Below, piece by piece: positions 1-6,826 of a stretch of 37,294 nucleotides of DNA. This stretch comes from Tessaracoccus bendigoensis DSM 12906 (GTDB lineage: Bacteria; Actinomycetota; Actinomycetes; Propionibacteriales; Propionibacteriaceae). Under the pieces are notes generated by a model. The model had not been told where the DNA came from, made no database searches, and was given only the letters and a program-made list of their open reading frames with translations. The stretch lies in contig NZ_FQZG01000043.1 of the NCBI RefSeq assembly GCF_900141915.1, positions 1 through 37,294 of the forward strand, read 5' to 3'. Both the position numbers and the translations under genes were made by a program. The stretch's first letter is position 1. Each line of letters begins with the position of its first letter.

Positions 1-328
1 CCACCTGGCACACGGCGCAGACACCCGACCACAACATCTTGAAGGACTCCGCGGAAACCTCACGATGGACGTTTCGACACGGTCCCCGGCGCTCCGCGCG
101 GTGGGACCGGCTCAACCGACCCGCAAGCCCAGCTCAACCAACCGGCGGTTGAGCCCGCCTCATGAGGAACGAACGAGGCGTGGTCGTTACCACCTGGCAC
201 ACGGCGCAGACACCCGACCACAACATCTTGAAGGACTCCGCCGAAACCTCACGATGGACGTTTCGACACGGTCCCCGGCGCTCCGCGCGGTGGGACCGGC
301 TCAACCGACCCGCAAGCCCGGCTCAACC
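1..328. repeat. Long direct duplication, period 189 bp
   Basis: Bases 1-139 recur at 190-328 with about two differences (for example g/c near 53 and 242). Each copy contains one unit of a dispersed hairpin element: GTTTCGACAC, then the stem GGTCCC...GGGACC, then GGCTCAACC, at 71-117 and 260-306. The left edge of the window may cut a longer array. The open frames across this region change reading and resemble no protein family, so I see no gene here. It lies downstream of the MFS gene and fills most of the gene-free first 387 bases. Confidence 0.9.
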
Positions 329-392
329 GACGCGCAAGCCCGGCTCAACCGACGCGCAAGCCCGGCTCAACCGACGCGCGGACCGGCTCAAC
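306..392. repeat. Tandem 22-bp repeat, about 4 units
   Basis: Units begin at 306, 328, 350 and 372 with consensus CGACGCGCAAGCCCGGCTCA plus AC. The first unit has CGACCC and the last is a 21-bp variant reading GCGGACCGG. The repeated part matches the GGCTCAACC tail of the adjacent hairpin element, so the array probably grew by slippage from that tail. The stop codon of the minus-strand MFS gene (388-390) lies inside the last unit. Units are contiguous without spacers, so this is not a CRISPR array. Confidence 0.88.
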
Positions 393-1731
393 CAGCCGGA
401 GACCCGACCGTCCGCTCACGCGCGACAAGCCTGAACAGGTGCTCCGAGGAGTAAAGGCCCAACGCCACGAGGGCGGCGAGGAACACGGGGAACGCCCAAG
501 GTCCCGTCCAGGTCGAGATCACACCGAACAGCGGCGGCGCCAAGGTCGAGCCGAGATAGGCCGCGGCCATCTGGATTCCGATGATGGCCTGGGAGTTGTC
601 GCGACCGAAGTTGACCGGAGTGGAGTGGATGATCGCCGGATAGATCGGGGCGGAGCCAAGCCCTGCAATCACGAGACCAACCAGCGCAGGAATCGGCGTC
701 GGCACGGGCAGCGCGATCAGGGCGACACCGATCCCCAGCATGATGAAACCACCCCGGATCAGGTGTCTGTCCCCGACACGGTCGGCAAAGAAGCCGGCGA
801 GGAAGCGACCGCCGGTGATCCCGAGCACGAAGAGTGAGGCAAACGCGGCGGCCGTGGCCACATCGACCCCGCGGCCGTTGACCAGATAGGTCGACGCCCA
901 GAGGATCGATGTGGTCTCCAGCCCGCAGTACGCGAAGAAGGCAATCAGGATGGCGACCACGCCGCGGATGCGCAGGGCCTGCCCGAGAGGCACGTGTCCC
1001 CCGCTTCCTGCGGCGTTCGCTTCGCCAGTCCCCTCGCCTTCAGTGACCCGATCGCTCTGTTCGGACGTGCGGACCGGCGCCGCCTTCCCCCACAGGGGGA
1101 GGCTCACGATGAGCACGAACGTCAAGACGGCCTGGATCAGGCCGACGATCCGGTAGGCAGACGTCCAGCCCAGCCCTGCCGTGATGGCGTAGCTCATGAT
1201 GAACGGGCTTACGGAGGCACCAACCCCCCAGAAGCTGTGCAGCCAGTTCATGTGGCGCGCGGCATAGTGGAGGGCAACATAGTTGTTGAGGGCCGCGTCG
1301 ACCGCACCGGCGCCCACGCCGTAGGGGATGGCCCACAGGCACAGCATCCAGAACGCGTCGGAGACAGAGAACCCGATGAGAGCGAGGGCGGTAAGCCCGA
1401 CGCTGACGGCGGTCACAAGGCCCGCCCCCAACCGGCGAGTCAGCCGCTCCGAGGCGAGGCTGGAGGCGATGGTGCCGCCGGCGATGATCATGGTGATGAT
1501 GCCGGCGAAGGCTACGGGCACACCGAGGTCCGCGTGCATGACAGGCCAACCGGATCCGACAAGGGAATCCGGCAGCCCAAGGCTGATGAAGGCGAGGTAG
1601 ATGATCGCGAGCAGGATCGAGTACACGTCTGGGTGATGCCTTTCGGGTCGCCGGATTGGCCGGGGAGCATGGGGTGCTTCCGCTTCGTGCGCAGCCACGT
1701 GCCGAGCCTTGGGGGAAGCAGTTAGCAGCAT
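388..1731 (-). CDS. MFS transporter
   Basis: Predicted inner-membrane major facilitator permease of 447 aa with about 12 hydrophobic helices in two halves. A polar central loop (roughly residues 220-250) contains an acidic, Gly-rich stretch. The N-terminal half has the small-residue MFS pattern with a basic loop (SERLTRRLGAG) between helices 2 and 3. The first ~35 residues are polar and basic, so the true start could be a little downstream; the ATG at 1731 has no clear Shine-Dalgarno. It follows the TetR gene by 42 nt and probably forms one operon with it, which suggests a regulated exporter or sugar-type carrier, but the substrate cannot be read from sequence. Unusually, the stop codon lies inside a tandem repeat, so the last few residues may be repeat-derived. 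Confidence 0.85.
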   Translation of the reverse strand: MLLTASPKARHVAAHEAEAPHAPRPIRRPERHHPDVYSILLAIIYLAFISLGLPDSLVGSGWPVMHADLGVPVAFAGIITMIIAGGTIASSLASERLTRRLGAGLVTAVSVGLTALALIGFSVSDAFWMLCLWAIPYGVGAGAVDAALNNYVALHYAARHMNWLHSFWGVGASVSPFIMSYAITAGLGWTSAYRIVGLIQAVLTFVLIVSLPLWGKAAPVRTSEQSDRVTEGEGTGEANAAGSGGHVPLGQALRIRGVVAILIAFFAYCGLETTSILWASTYLVNGRGVDVATAAAFASLFVLGITGGRFLAGFFADRVGDRHLIRGGFIMLGIGVALIALPVPTPIPALVGLVIAGLGSAPIYPAIIHSTPVNFGRDNSQAIIGIQMAAAYLGSTLAPPLFGVISTWTGPWAFPVFLAALVALGLYSSEHLFRLVARERTVGSPAG

Positions 1732-1736
1732 ATCCC

Positions 1737-1750
1737 AGATGTGTACATCT
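1737..1750. promoter_or_regulatory. Candidate TetR operator palindrome
   Basis: AGATGT-GT-ACATCT is a perfect inverted repeat with 6-bp arms and a 2-bp centre, 5 bp upstream of the MFS start codon and just past the end of the TetR gene. TetR-family proteins usually bind such short palindromes near the gene they control. No good -10 box is evident for the MFS gene, so this could be an internal operator or chance. Confidence 0.4.
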
Positions 1751-1773
1751 GTACCTATCGCCTCATGGGATGG

Positions 1774-2373
1774 TCACGCCGTGGGCGCGTTGCCCGCTGC
1801 CGCTTCCCACTTGGTGAGCCGTTCGATCCCCTTTGCCACGATGTCGGGATCGCGCCGTTCGGTGTCGAGAGCTTCGTGGATGGTCAGCCCCTCAATCAGG
1901 GCATCCAGAAGCCGGGCTGTCATCGGGTCGAAGTGCCGCTCCAAAGCGGTCCGGCTCCGACGCATCCAGCCATTCGTGAGTTGTCTGTAGGCGGGATCGC
2001 GTGCGGCCAGGGTGTAGAGCTCGTGGGTCAGAACGAGGTCACGCTGCGAGCCGAAGACGTCGTTCGAAATGATCGCGGCCACCGCGGTGCGAGCTTCGGC
2101 AAGGTCGGCCGCCTCGGCGAGGCGGCTCTCGAACCGTTCTGCCACCGTCGTTGAGAAGACCTCGAACGCCTCCCTCAGCAACTCGTCCATGCCGGAGAAG
2201 TGATAGGTCATCGATCCGAGGGGCACGTCGGCTGCCGCCGCAACCTTCCGGTGAGTCACCCCTGCTACCCCACACTCGGCGATCACGTCGAGGCAGGCGG
2301 CCACGATCCGCTCACGCCGCTGCGGGTCGTGCCTGCGGGTGCCCGCGCGCCCGGGTTGGGTGTCGTCTCCCAT
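1774..2373 (-). CDS. TetR/AcrR family transcriptional regulator
   Basis: A 199-aa DNA-binding repressor of TetR type. The N-terminal helix-turn-helix occupies about residues 20-66 (ERIVAACLDVIAECG, then THRKVAAAADVPLGSMTYHF), followed by the usual helical ligand-binding half. The ATG overlaps the stop codon of the upstream acetyltransferase by one base (TGATG), implying translational coupling. It most likely represses this operon, including the MFS transporter 42 nt downstream, and releases DNA on binding a compound that the transporter handles. The ligand is unknown. A palindrome at 1737-1750 is a possible binding site. Confidence 0.9.
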   Translation of the reverse strand: MGDDTQPGRAGTRRHDPQRRERIVAACLDVIAECGVAGVTHRKVAAAADVPLGSMTYHFSGMDELLREAFEVFSTTVAERFESRLAEAADLAEARTAVAAIISNDVFGSQRDLVLTHELYTLAARDPAYRQLTNGWMRRSRTALERHFDPMTARLLDALIEGLTIHEALDTERRDPDIVAKGIERLTKWEAAAGNAPTA

Positions 2374-2954
2374 CAGAGCGACCTGATGACCCGCGCAGGG
2401 TTACCGACCGCGAGCGAGCGGGGCGGGATGTCGCGGACCACGACGGCGCCGGCCCCGACGACCGAGTCGTCGCCGATCGTCACACCAGGGCAGATGATCA
2501 CCCCGCCGCCGAGCCAGACGTTGTCGCCGATCGTGATGGGTTTCGCGGACTCGAGCTTGTCGCGCCGGGCTTGGGGCTCGAGCGGGTGCTGCGGCGTCAG
2601 CAGCTGGACGTTCGGGCCGATCTGGCAGTCTGCGCCGATCCGGATCGGCGCGACATCGAGGGCCGTCAGGTTGTAATTGATGAAGGTACGCGGCCCGATC
2701 GAGATGTTCTCGCCATAGTCGACGAACAGTGGAGGTCGGACGGTGACTCCTTCGCCGAGTTCCCCGACGAGGTCCGCGAGGCTCTGCCGGGCGCCCTCGT
2801 CTCCGGCAACGCTCTCACGGTGGTAACGGACGGCCAGCGCGGCGGCACGTGCCATACGCGTCTCCAGGTCAGGGTCGTCGGCCAGGTATGGGTCGCCGGC
2901 GAGCATCCGCTCACGCTGTGTCCGCGGGTCACCTGCGAAGTAGTCGTCTGCCAT
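2373..2954 (-). CDS. Maltose/galactoside O-acetyltransferase family (left-handed beta-helix)
   Basis: A 193-aa acetyl-CoA-dependent sugar O-acetyltransferase of the Maa/LacA group, expected to act as a cytoplasmic trimer. The N-terminal Maa cap is seen in residues 3-55 (ERMLAGDPYLADDPDL), then hexapeptide repeats from about residue 75 (FVDYGENISIGPRTFINYN) to the end. The catalytic His of the family is H123 in LLTPQHPL, and the C-terminal VVGAGAVVVRDIPP is typical. The frame is open to 3098, but homology begins at the ATG at 2954, and a TACAGT box ends 7 nt before it, so I take that start. It is the first gene of an operon with tetR and the MFS gene. The natural acceptor sugar is unknown. Confidence 0.92.
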   Translation of the reverse strand: MADDYFAGDPRTQRERMLAGDPYLADDPDLETRMARAAALAVRYHRESVAGDEGARQSLADLVGELGEGVTVRPPLFVDYGENISIGPRTFINYNLTALDVAPIRIGADCQIGPNVQLLTPQHPLEPQARRDKLESAKPITIGDNVWLGGGVIICPGVTIGDDSVVGAGAVVVRDIPPRSLAVGNPARVIRSL

Positions 2955-2961
2955 GCGGACA

Positions 2962-2967
2962 ACTGTA
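2962..2967 (-). promoter_or_regulatory. Leaderless-type -10 box for the acetyltransferase operon
   Basis: On the minus strand TACAGT is followed by 7 nt and then the ATG at 2954. This matches the TANNNT spacing of leaderless actinobacterial transcripts and there is no Shine-Dalgarno. No convincing -35 is seen. Confidence 0.5.
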
Positions 2968-3011
2968 CGCACCTGCGCCGGTCGAGCCGCCTCGTGAGGG
3001 ATGAATGAGGG

Positions 3012-3131
3012 GTGTCGAAACCAACCTGCGCCCGGCCCAGGGTCCTGACCGCGGGTTCTTGAGAGAGTCTGCGGGGAACGCCACGTTGGTTTCGACACGG
3101 GCCGCTCGCAAGCTCACGGCCCGGCTCAACC
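3012..3131. repeat. Dispersed palindromic repeat, third copy, with an inverted half-copy
   Basis: 3089-3131 reads GTTTCGACAC, stem GGGCCG (3099-3104), a 12-nt loop, CGGCCC (3117-3122), then GGCTCAACC. This is the same architecture as the elements at 71-117 and 260-306, but with both stem arms changed together. GTGTCGAAACCAAC at 3012-3025 is the exact reverse complement of GTTGGTTTCGACAC at 3085-3098, which makes a larger 14-bp inverted repeat. It lies in the 212-bp gap downstream of cmk and upstream of the acetyltransferase and may also act as a terminator for cmk. No gene is seen in the gap. Confidence 0.75.
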
Positions 3132-3166
3132 GTCGACGTCCCCGTTCATCCAACGCTCAGCACGAC

Positions 3167-3826
3167 TCAGTCGCCGACCAACTCGATGATCGCGTCCACC
3201 ACCTCATCGGGGGTCAGAAAGGTCGAGTCGATCACCGTCACACCTTCGGCCGCGTCCGTGAAGTTCGACACCGTCGAGTCGTCCCGGTCGCGGCGCAACA
3301 CCTGATCGGTCACCTCCGCCTCGGTCGCCCTGCCCTCGACCTCGGCGGCGCGCCTCGCGACGCGGGCGTCCGGGTCGGCGACCAGCAGCACCCGCACGTC
3401 GGCGTCTGGCGCGACGACCGTGGTGATGTCGCGCCCCTCAACGACGATGCGCCTGTCGTGGGCCGAGATCAATTCCCGCATCCGCCCGGTCAGCAGGCGA
3501 CGCACTTCGTGGTTCGTCGCGACCTCCGAGACGGCCGCCGAGATCCTCGGCTCCCGGATCGCTTCGGTCACGTCTCGCCCGTTGATCGAGAACCGGGGCG
3601 TCTCCGGTGAGGTTTCGCACACCAGGTCGGCCTCCTCGACCAACCGGGCGACATCCTCTTGCGACGCCCCGTCGGGGAACCGCGCCAGGTACTCGGAGGT
3701 GGCGGCGCGGTACATCGCGCCGGTGTCCAGGTAGCCAAGGCCGAGCCGCCTCGCCAGGAGCTTCGCCGCCGTCGACTTACCCGACCCGCTCGGCCCGTCG
3801 ATCGCGAACAGCAACGATCCGTTCAT
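3167..3826 (-). CDS. cmk: Cytidylate kinase
   Basis: Cytoplasmic CMP/dCMP kinase (ATP + CMP to ADP + CDP), 219 aa. The P-loop is at residues 11-18 (GPSGSGKS), followed by YLDTGAMYRA. The NMP-binding part and the VVEGRDITTVVAPDADV motif identify CMP kinase rather than another NMP kinase. The lid region with RRDRDDSTV is present. I choose the ATG at 3826: it forms an ATGA overlap with the tyrA stop and has GGGAG upstream. An ATG at 3844 would add six residues. It ends the prcB-prcA-tyrA-cmk operon. The GTPase gene der, often next to cmk in actinobacteria, is not here; a repeat follows instead. Confidence 0.96.
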   Translation of the reverse strand: MNGSLLFAIDGPSGSGKSTAAKLLARRLGLGYLDTGAMYRAATSEYLARFPDGASQEDVARLVEEADLVCETSPETPRFSINGRDVTEAIREPRISAAVSEVATNHEVRRLLTGRMRELISAHDRRIVVEGRDITTVVAPDADVRVLLVADPDARVARRAAEVEGRATEAEVTDQVLRRDRDDSTVSNFTDAAEGVTVIDSTFLTPDEVVDAIIELVGD

Positions 3827-4902
3827 TTCCTGCTCCCTGACCATGCGTGCCAGCCCCTCTCCACAATGTTGGCTCTCAACTGCTCGGCGACCTCACGCTC
3901 CACCGAGATCGACAGGTAGCCGAGCTGCCTGATCTGGTCGTGAGTGAGCTCGAAGTCCTCGACGTTGAAGCCCGCCTCGCCGATGTCGGTGAACAACCTG
4001 GCGAGGGCGCGCGGCTCGTCGGGGATCTCGACGGTGACCTCGAGCACGTCGATCGGGTCCTGCCCGTGCTTGCCGACCAGCGACAGCGCCCCGGCCTGCC
4101 CCATCCCCAGAAACTTCTCCAACTGCTCCGGCCGCTCGAGCTGGTCAATCAGGAACGCGAGGTCCTGGGCGACCTCAAGCAGTTCGTGGCGCACCGCCGA
4201 GGCGTTCGATGTGAGGATCTGGCGCCACATCGACGGGTCGGATCCGGCGATCCTGGTGACATCGCGGATGCCCTGCCCCGCAAGTTGCAGGTTGTCCTGC
4301 GGGACCTGGCGTAAGTGGGAAGCGGTGAGGATGCTCATCAAGTGCGGCACGTGGCTGACCTGCGCGACGGCCACATCGTGCTCTGCGGCGGGCATCGTGA
4401 CGACTCGGGCGCCAACGTCGCGGGCCAACTTCTCGATGACGGCGATATCGGCCGGGGCGTTCTCAGGTTCGGGCGTGACGACCCAGGTGCGATCGCGGAA
4501 CAGGTCGCCCGAGGCCGTCAGCGGGCCGGTGAACTGCGAGCCTGCCATCGGGTGCGACCCGACGTAGCGCCGGTGCTCCGGCGCGAGCCGGTCGATGGCA
4601 CGCAGGATGGGGGCCTTGACCGACCCCACGTCAGTGATGACGGCGTCGGGGAACTTCTCCAGCACCTCGGCTACCAGTCCCGGGATCACATCGGGCGGGG
4701 TCGCGACCACGACGACGTCGGGGTTGTCCGTGCTCTCATCGGAGACGCGACCGGCCCCGAGGCCCGCCGCGACAAGTGCGTGAGAGGCGGCGATGTCCCA
4801 TAAAACGACGTCGTAACCTGCCCTGGTCAGCGCCAGACCGAGCGACGAACCGACGAGCCCGGCACCGAGGATCAGTACGTTTTCAGTCAAGGTTCGCCTC
4901 AT
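3823..4902 (-). CDS. tyrA: Prephenate dehydrogenase with C-terminal ACT domain
   Basis: Tyrosine biosynthesis enzyme that oxidatively decarboxylates prephenate to 4-hydroxyphenylpyruvate; 359 aa, cytoplasmic. A Rossmann dinucleotide site is at the N-terminus (VLILGAGLVGSS, residues 9-20), then DVGSVK and the substrate-region motif GSHPMAGS. After the helical dimerisation domain an ACT domain covers about residues 284-345 (VLEVTVEIPDEPRALARLF), the likely site of amino-acid feedback. The frame is open to 5010, but homology starts at MRRTLTENV. The ATG at 4902 overlaps the end of prcA by 20 nt; a TTG at 4890 with GAGG upstream is an alternative. Sitting behind the proteasome genes is an unusual context for it; tyrA next to cmk is common. 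Confidence 0.94.
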   Translation of the reverse strand: MRRTLTENVLILGAGLVGSSLGLALTRAGYDVVLWDIAASHALVAAGLGAGRVSDESTDNPDVVVVATPPDVIPGLVAEVLEKFPDAVITDVGSVKAPILRAIDRLAPEHRRYVGSHPMAGSQFTGPLTASGDLFRDRTWVVTPEPENAPADIAVIEKLARDVGARVVTMPAAEHDVAVAQVSHVPHLMSILTASHLRQVPQDNLQLAGQGIRDVTRIAGSDPSMWRQILTSNASAVRHELLEVAQDLAFLIDQLERPEQLEKFLGMGQAGALSLVGKHGQDPIDVLEVTVEIPDEPRALARLFTDIGEAGFNVEDFELTHDQIRQLGYLSISVEREVAEQLRANIVERGWHAWSGSRK

Positions 4903-5536
4903 CACGCGACAGGCGGCGGAACACCCGACGGCGCCCCGTCCCCCGCTCGAGCACGGCAGCCTCGAGGTGGGTCGACGACAAAGCCCGACGCACCCGCCCG
5001 ATCGCCTCACCCAAAGGAGCGGCTGGGTCGAACCCTTCGCGGAGTTCGGCCGTTACCCGCTCGGCGTCGCCACCGATCACCGCCAGGTCTGTCTCGTCGC
5101 TGATGACGCCGTCGTAGCCGATTCGGTAGAGCACGTCACCGGCGGGCAGGTCGCCCAGTTCCGCGACGATCAGCTCCACCTCGAACGGCTTCTCGGTCGA
5201 CGCGAACACGCCACCCAACTGCTGCGAGTACGCCCCGGCGAGGCTGCGTCCGGTGACGTCGCGCCGATCGTAGGCGTAGCCGCGCAGGTCGGCGTGCCGG
5301 ATGCCCGCGATTCGCAAGGCCTCGAACTCGTTGTAGCGACCCACTGCGGCAAACCCGATCCGGTCGTAGATCTCTGAGACCTTGTTCAACGTCGTCGAAT
5401 GGTTGTCGGCCACCATCGCGATACCACCGCCGTAACGCAGGACGGCGACGGCGCGGCCGCGGGCGATGCCCTTGCGGGCGAACTCGGCCCGGTCAAGCAT
5501 CAGCTGCTCCGGGCTGACATACATGCTCATACTCAC
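4883..5536 (-). CDS. prcA: 20S proteasome subunit alpha
   Basis: Non-catalytic outer-ring subunit of the actinobacterial 20S proteasome; 217 aa. The N-terminal gating segment has YVSPEQLMLDRAEFARKGIA, followed by the family signature DNHSTTLNKVSEIYDRIGFAA and RGYAYDRRDVTGR. The C-terminus is shorter than the 248 aa of the M. tuberculosis protein. The GTG start at 5536 forms a GTGA overlap with the prcB stop; an ATG two codons later (5530) is also possible. It is directly coupled to prcB, as the two subunits assemble into one particle. The pupylation genes usually adjacent (mpa, dop, pup, pafA) are not in the window. Confidence 0.96.
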   Translation of the reverse strand: MSMSMYVSPEQLMLDRAEFARKGIARGRAVAVLRYGGGIAMVADNHSTTLNKVSEIYDRIGFAAVGRYNEFEALRIAGIRHADLRGYAYDRRDVTGRSLAGAYSQQLGGVFASTEKPFEVELIVAELGDLPAGDVLYRIGYDGVISDETDLAVIGGDAERVTAELREGFDPAAPLGEAIGRVRRALSSTHLEAAVLERGTGRRRVFRRLSRDEANLD

Positions 5537-6327
5537 AGCGCGTACCCCCTCGGGCCGTCGGGTCGACCTGAGCGGGCCGCGACGATGGTTTCGGCCAGCT
5601 CGCGGACGCCGTCCTCGGACCAGCGCGCGACGCCGTCCGCGGAGGCCCGCATCACGAGGGGGAAGATGCCGCGGGTCAGGTCGAGGCCGGAGGTCGCCGA
5701 ATCGTCGTCGGCGGCGTCGTAGAGCGACTGGAGGAGCGCGGCGACGGCAGCGCGTTCGTCGGCTTCCGGGTCGTGCAGTTTCTTCAGCGCGCCGCGGGCG
5801 AAGGCCGCTCCGGAGCCGACGGAGGTGAACTGCTGTTCCTCGTAGCGTCCGCCGGTCGCGTCGTAGGTGAAGATGCGGCCGCGCTCGGCGCGCTGGTCCC
5901 AGCCGATGAACAGCGGCAGGACGACCAACCCCTGGAGGGCCTGCGCCAGGTTCCCGCGGATAAGCGCGCCGAGCCGGTTGGCTTTGCCGTCGAAGCTCAG
6001 GCCTACGCCCTCCACCTTTTCGAAGTGCTCGAGCTCGACCTGGAAGAGTCGCACCAACTCGATCGCCATTCCTGCGACCCCTGCTACGCCGATGATCGTC
6101 TGCTCGTCGGCGGAGAACACCTTCTCGATGTCGCGCATGGCGATCTCGGAGCCCATGGTGGCGCGGCGGTCGCCCGCCATCACGACCCCGTCACGGTAGC
6201 GGGCGGCGACGATGGTGGTGCCGTGTACTGCGGGCAGCGCGTCGGGTGACACCCTCGGTAGGGTGTCCGGCGCGACCTTGCGCAGGTACTCCACGAAGGA
6301 GGGGGTGTCGTCAGGCAGGTGGGTCAC
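5533..6327 (-). CDS. prcB: 20S proteasome subunit beta
   Basis: Catalytic inner-ring subunit of the actinobacterial proteasome, an N-terminal-nucleophile threonine protease; 264 aa. The processing site HG|TTIVA puts the catalytic Thr at residue 37 after a 36-residue propeptide, shorter than that of M. tuberculosis. The GDRRATMGSEIAMRD segment, MVRGNL-like IRGNLAQALQGL, VGSGAAFARGALKKL and YDAADDDSAT are all family hallmarks, so the enzyme looks intact. The start is GTG at 6327, preceded by TAGGAT 6 nt upstream, consistent with leaderless transcription. It is the first gene of prcB-prcA-tyrA-cmk. No pup or dop gene precedes it; the neighbour is the divergent DUF3054 gene. Confidence 0.97.
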   Translation of the reverse strand: MTHLPDDTPSFVEYLRKVAPDTLPRVSPDALPAVHGTTIVAARYRDGVVMAGDRRATMGSEIAMRDIEKVFSADEQTIIGVAGVAGMAIELVRLFQVELEHFEKVEGVGLSFDGKANRLGALIRGNLAQALQGLVVLPLFIGWDQRAERGRIFTYDATGGRYEEQQFTSVGSGAAFARGALKKLHDPEADERAAVAALLQSLYDAADDDSATSGLDLTRGIFPLVMRASADGVARWSEDGVRELAETIVAARSGRPDGPRGYAL

Positions 6328-6333
6328 CCGAAC

Positions 6334-6339
6334 ATCCTA
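6334..6339 (-). promoter_or_regulatory. Leaderless -10 box for prcB operon
   Basis: Minus-strand TAGGAT is followed by gttcgg and then the GTG start at 6327. A 6-nt gap places the transcription start at or next to the first base of the start codon. Confidence 0.6.
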
Positions 6340-6378
6340 ATGGGCGAGCGACTGAGGCCCACGCCAGACGGACCTGGC

Positions 6379-6384
6379 TAGACT
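6379..6384 (+). promoter_or_regulatory. Leaderless -10 box for the DUF3054 gene
   Basis: TAGACT is followed by ccggcc and then the ATG at 6391. It is divergent from the prcB promoter box 40 bp away, and both genes appear to lack Shine-Dalgarno leaders. Confidence 0.6.
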
Positions 6385-6390
6385 CCGGCC

Positions 6391-6741
6391 ATGCGTCGAT
6401 TCGGTTGGTTGGTTGTTGATCTGGTTCTGGTGGTGGTCTTCGCCGCAGTGGGGCGGGCGTCGCACGGGGAGTCGGTGGCGGGCACGTTCCTGACAGCCTG
6501 GCCGTTCCTGGTCGCCTGCGTCGCGGCGTGGGTCGTCCTGCTCTTCTTGGGTGACGACGGCCTCGGCTGGCGGGCAGGCCTGATCGTCTGGCTGGTTACG
6601 CTGATCGGCGGCATGGCGATCCGGGTCGCGGCTGGCGACACGGCCGCCGTCGCATTCATCGTCGTGGCAACGCTGTTTCTCGGTGTGACGCTGCTCGGCT
6701 GGCGCCTGGTCGCCCGGCGAGTGGGCGTGGGTCGCGCCTGA
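6391..6741 (+). CDS. DUF3054 family membrane protein
   Basis: A 116-aa integral membrane protein with four predicted helices and short loops. The N-terminus shows the family pattern of a membrane Asp followed by a GRxSH motif (VDLVLVVVFAAVGRASHGES) and then a TAWPFL helix, which supports DUF3054. The molecular role is unknown; the family is widespread in actinobacteria. It is a single gene, divergent from prcB and convergent with trmI, occupying the place where mpa-dop-pup genes often lie in related genomes. A large palindromic repeat begins 2 nt after its stop codon. Confidence 0.82.
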   Translation: MRRFGWLVVDLVLVVVFAAVGRASHGESVAGTFLTAWPFLVACVAAWVVLLFLGDDGLGWRAGLIVWLVTLIGGMAIRVAAGDTAAVAFIVVATLFLGVTLLGWRLVARRVGVGRA

Positions 6742-6743
6742 CC

Positions 6744-6823
6744 TTGAGCACTATCCGGGGTTCGATGCCCGAAAACGGCCACTTTAACGTTCCAACAGCC
6801 ATCGAACCCGAAATAGTGCTCAA
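6744..6823. repeat. Dispersed 80-bp palindrome, copy 1 (possible bidirectional terminator)
   Basis: Arms 6744-6767 and 6800-6823 match as inverted repeats over 21 of 24 positions: TTGAGCACTAT...GGGTTCGATG against CATCGAACCC...ATAGTGCTCAA. The 32-nt loop contains TTTAACGTT. It fills the gap between the convergent DUF3054 and trmI genes. A second copy with the same outer arms but a different loop is at 19566-19645, again just after a minus-strand gene. This marks it as a mobile or REP-like element rather than an ordinary terminator, though it may terminate transcription both ways. Confidence 0.85.
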
Positions 6824-6826
6824 CGC

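Noticed and set aside
306-392. Possible CRISPR array
   Set aside because: The 22-bp units are contiguous with no unique spacers, and no cas gene is present.
65-454. Reading frames through the repeat array
   Set aside because: They repeat the same peptide because the DNA is duplicated, have no ribosome site and match no family.
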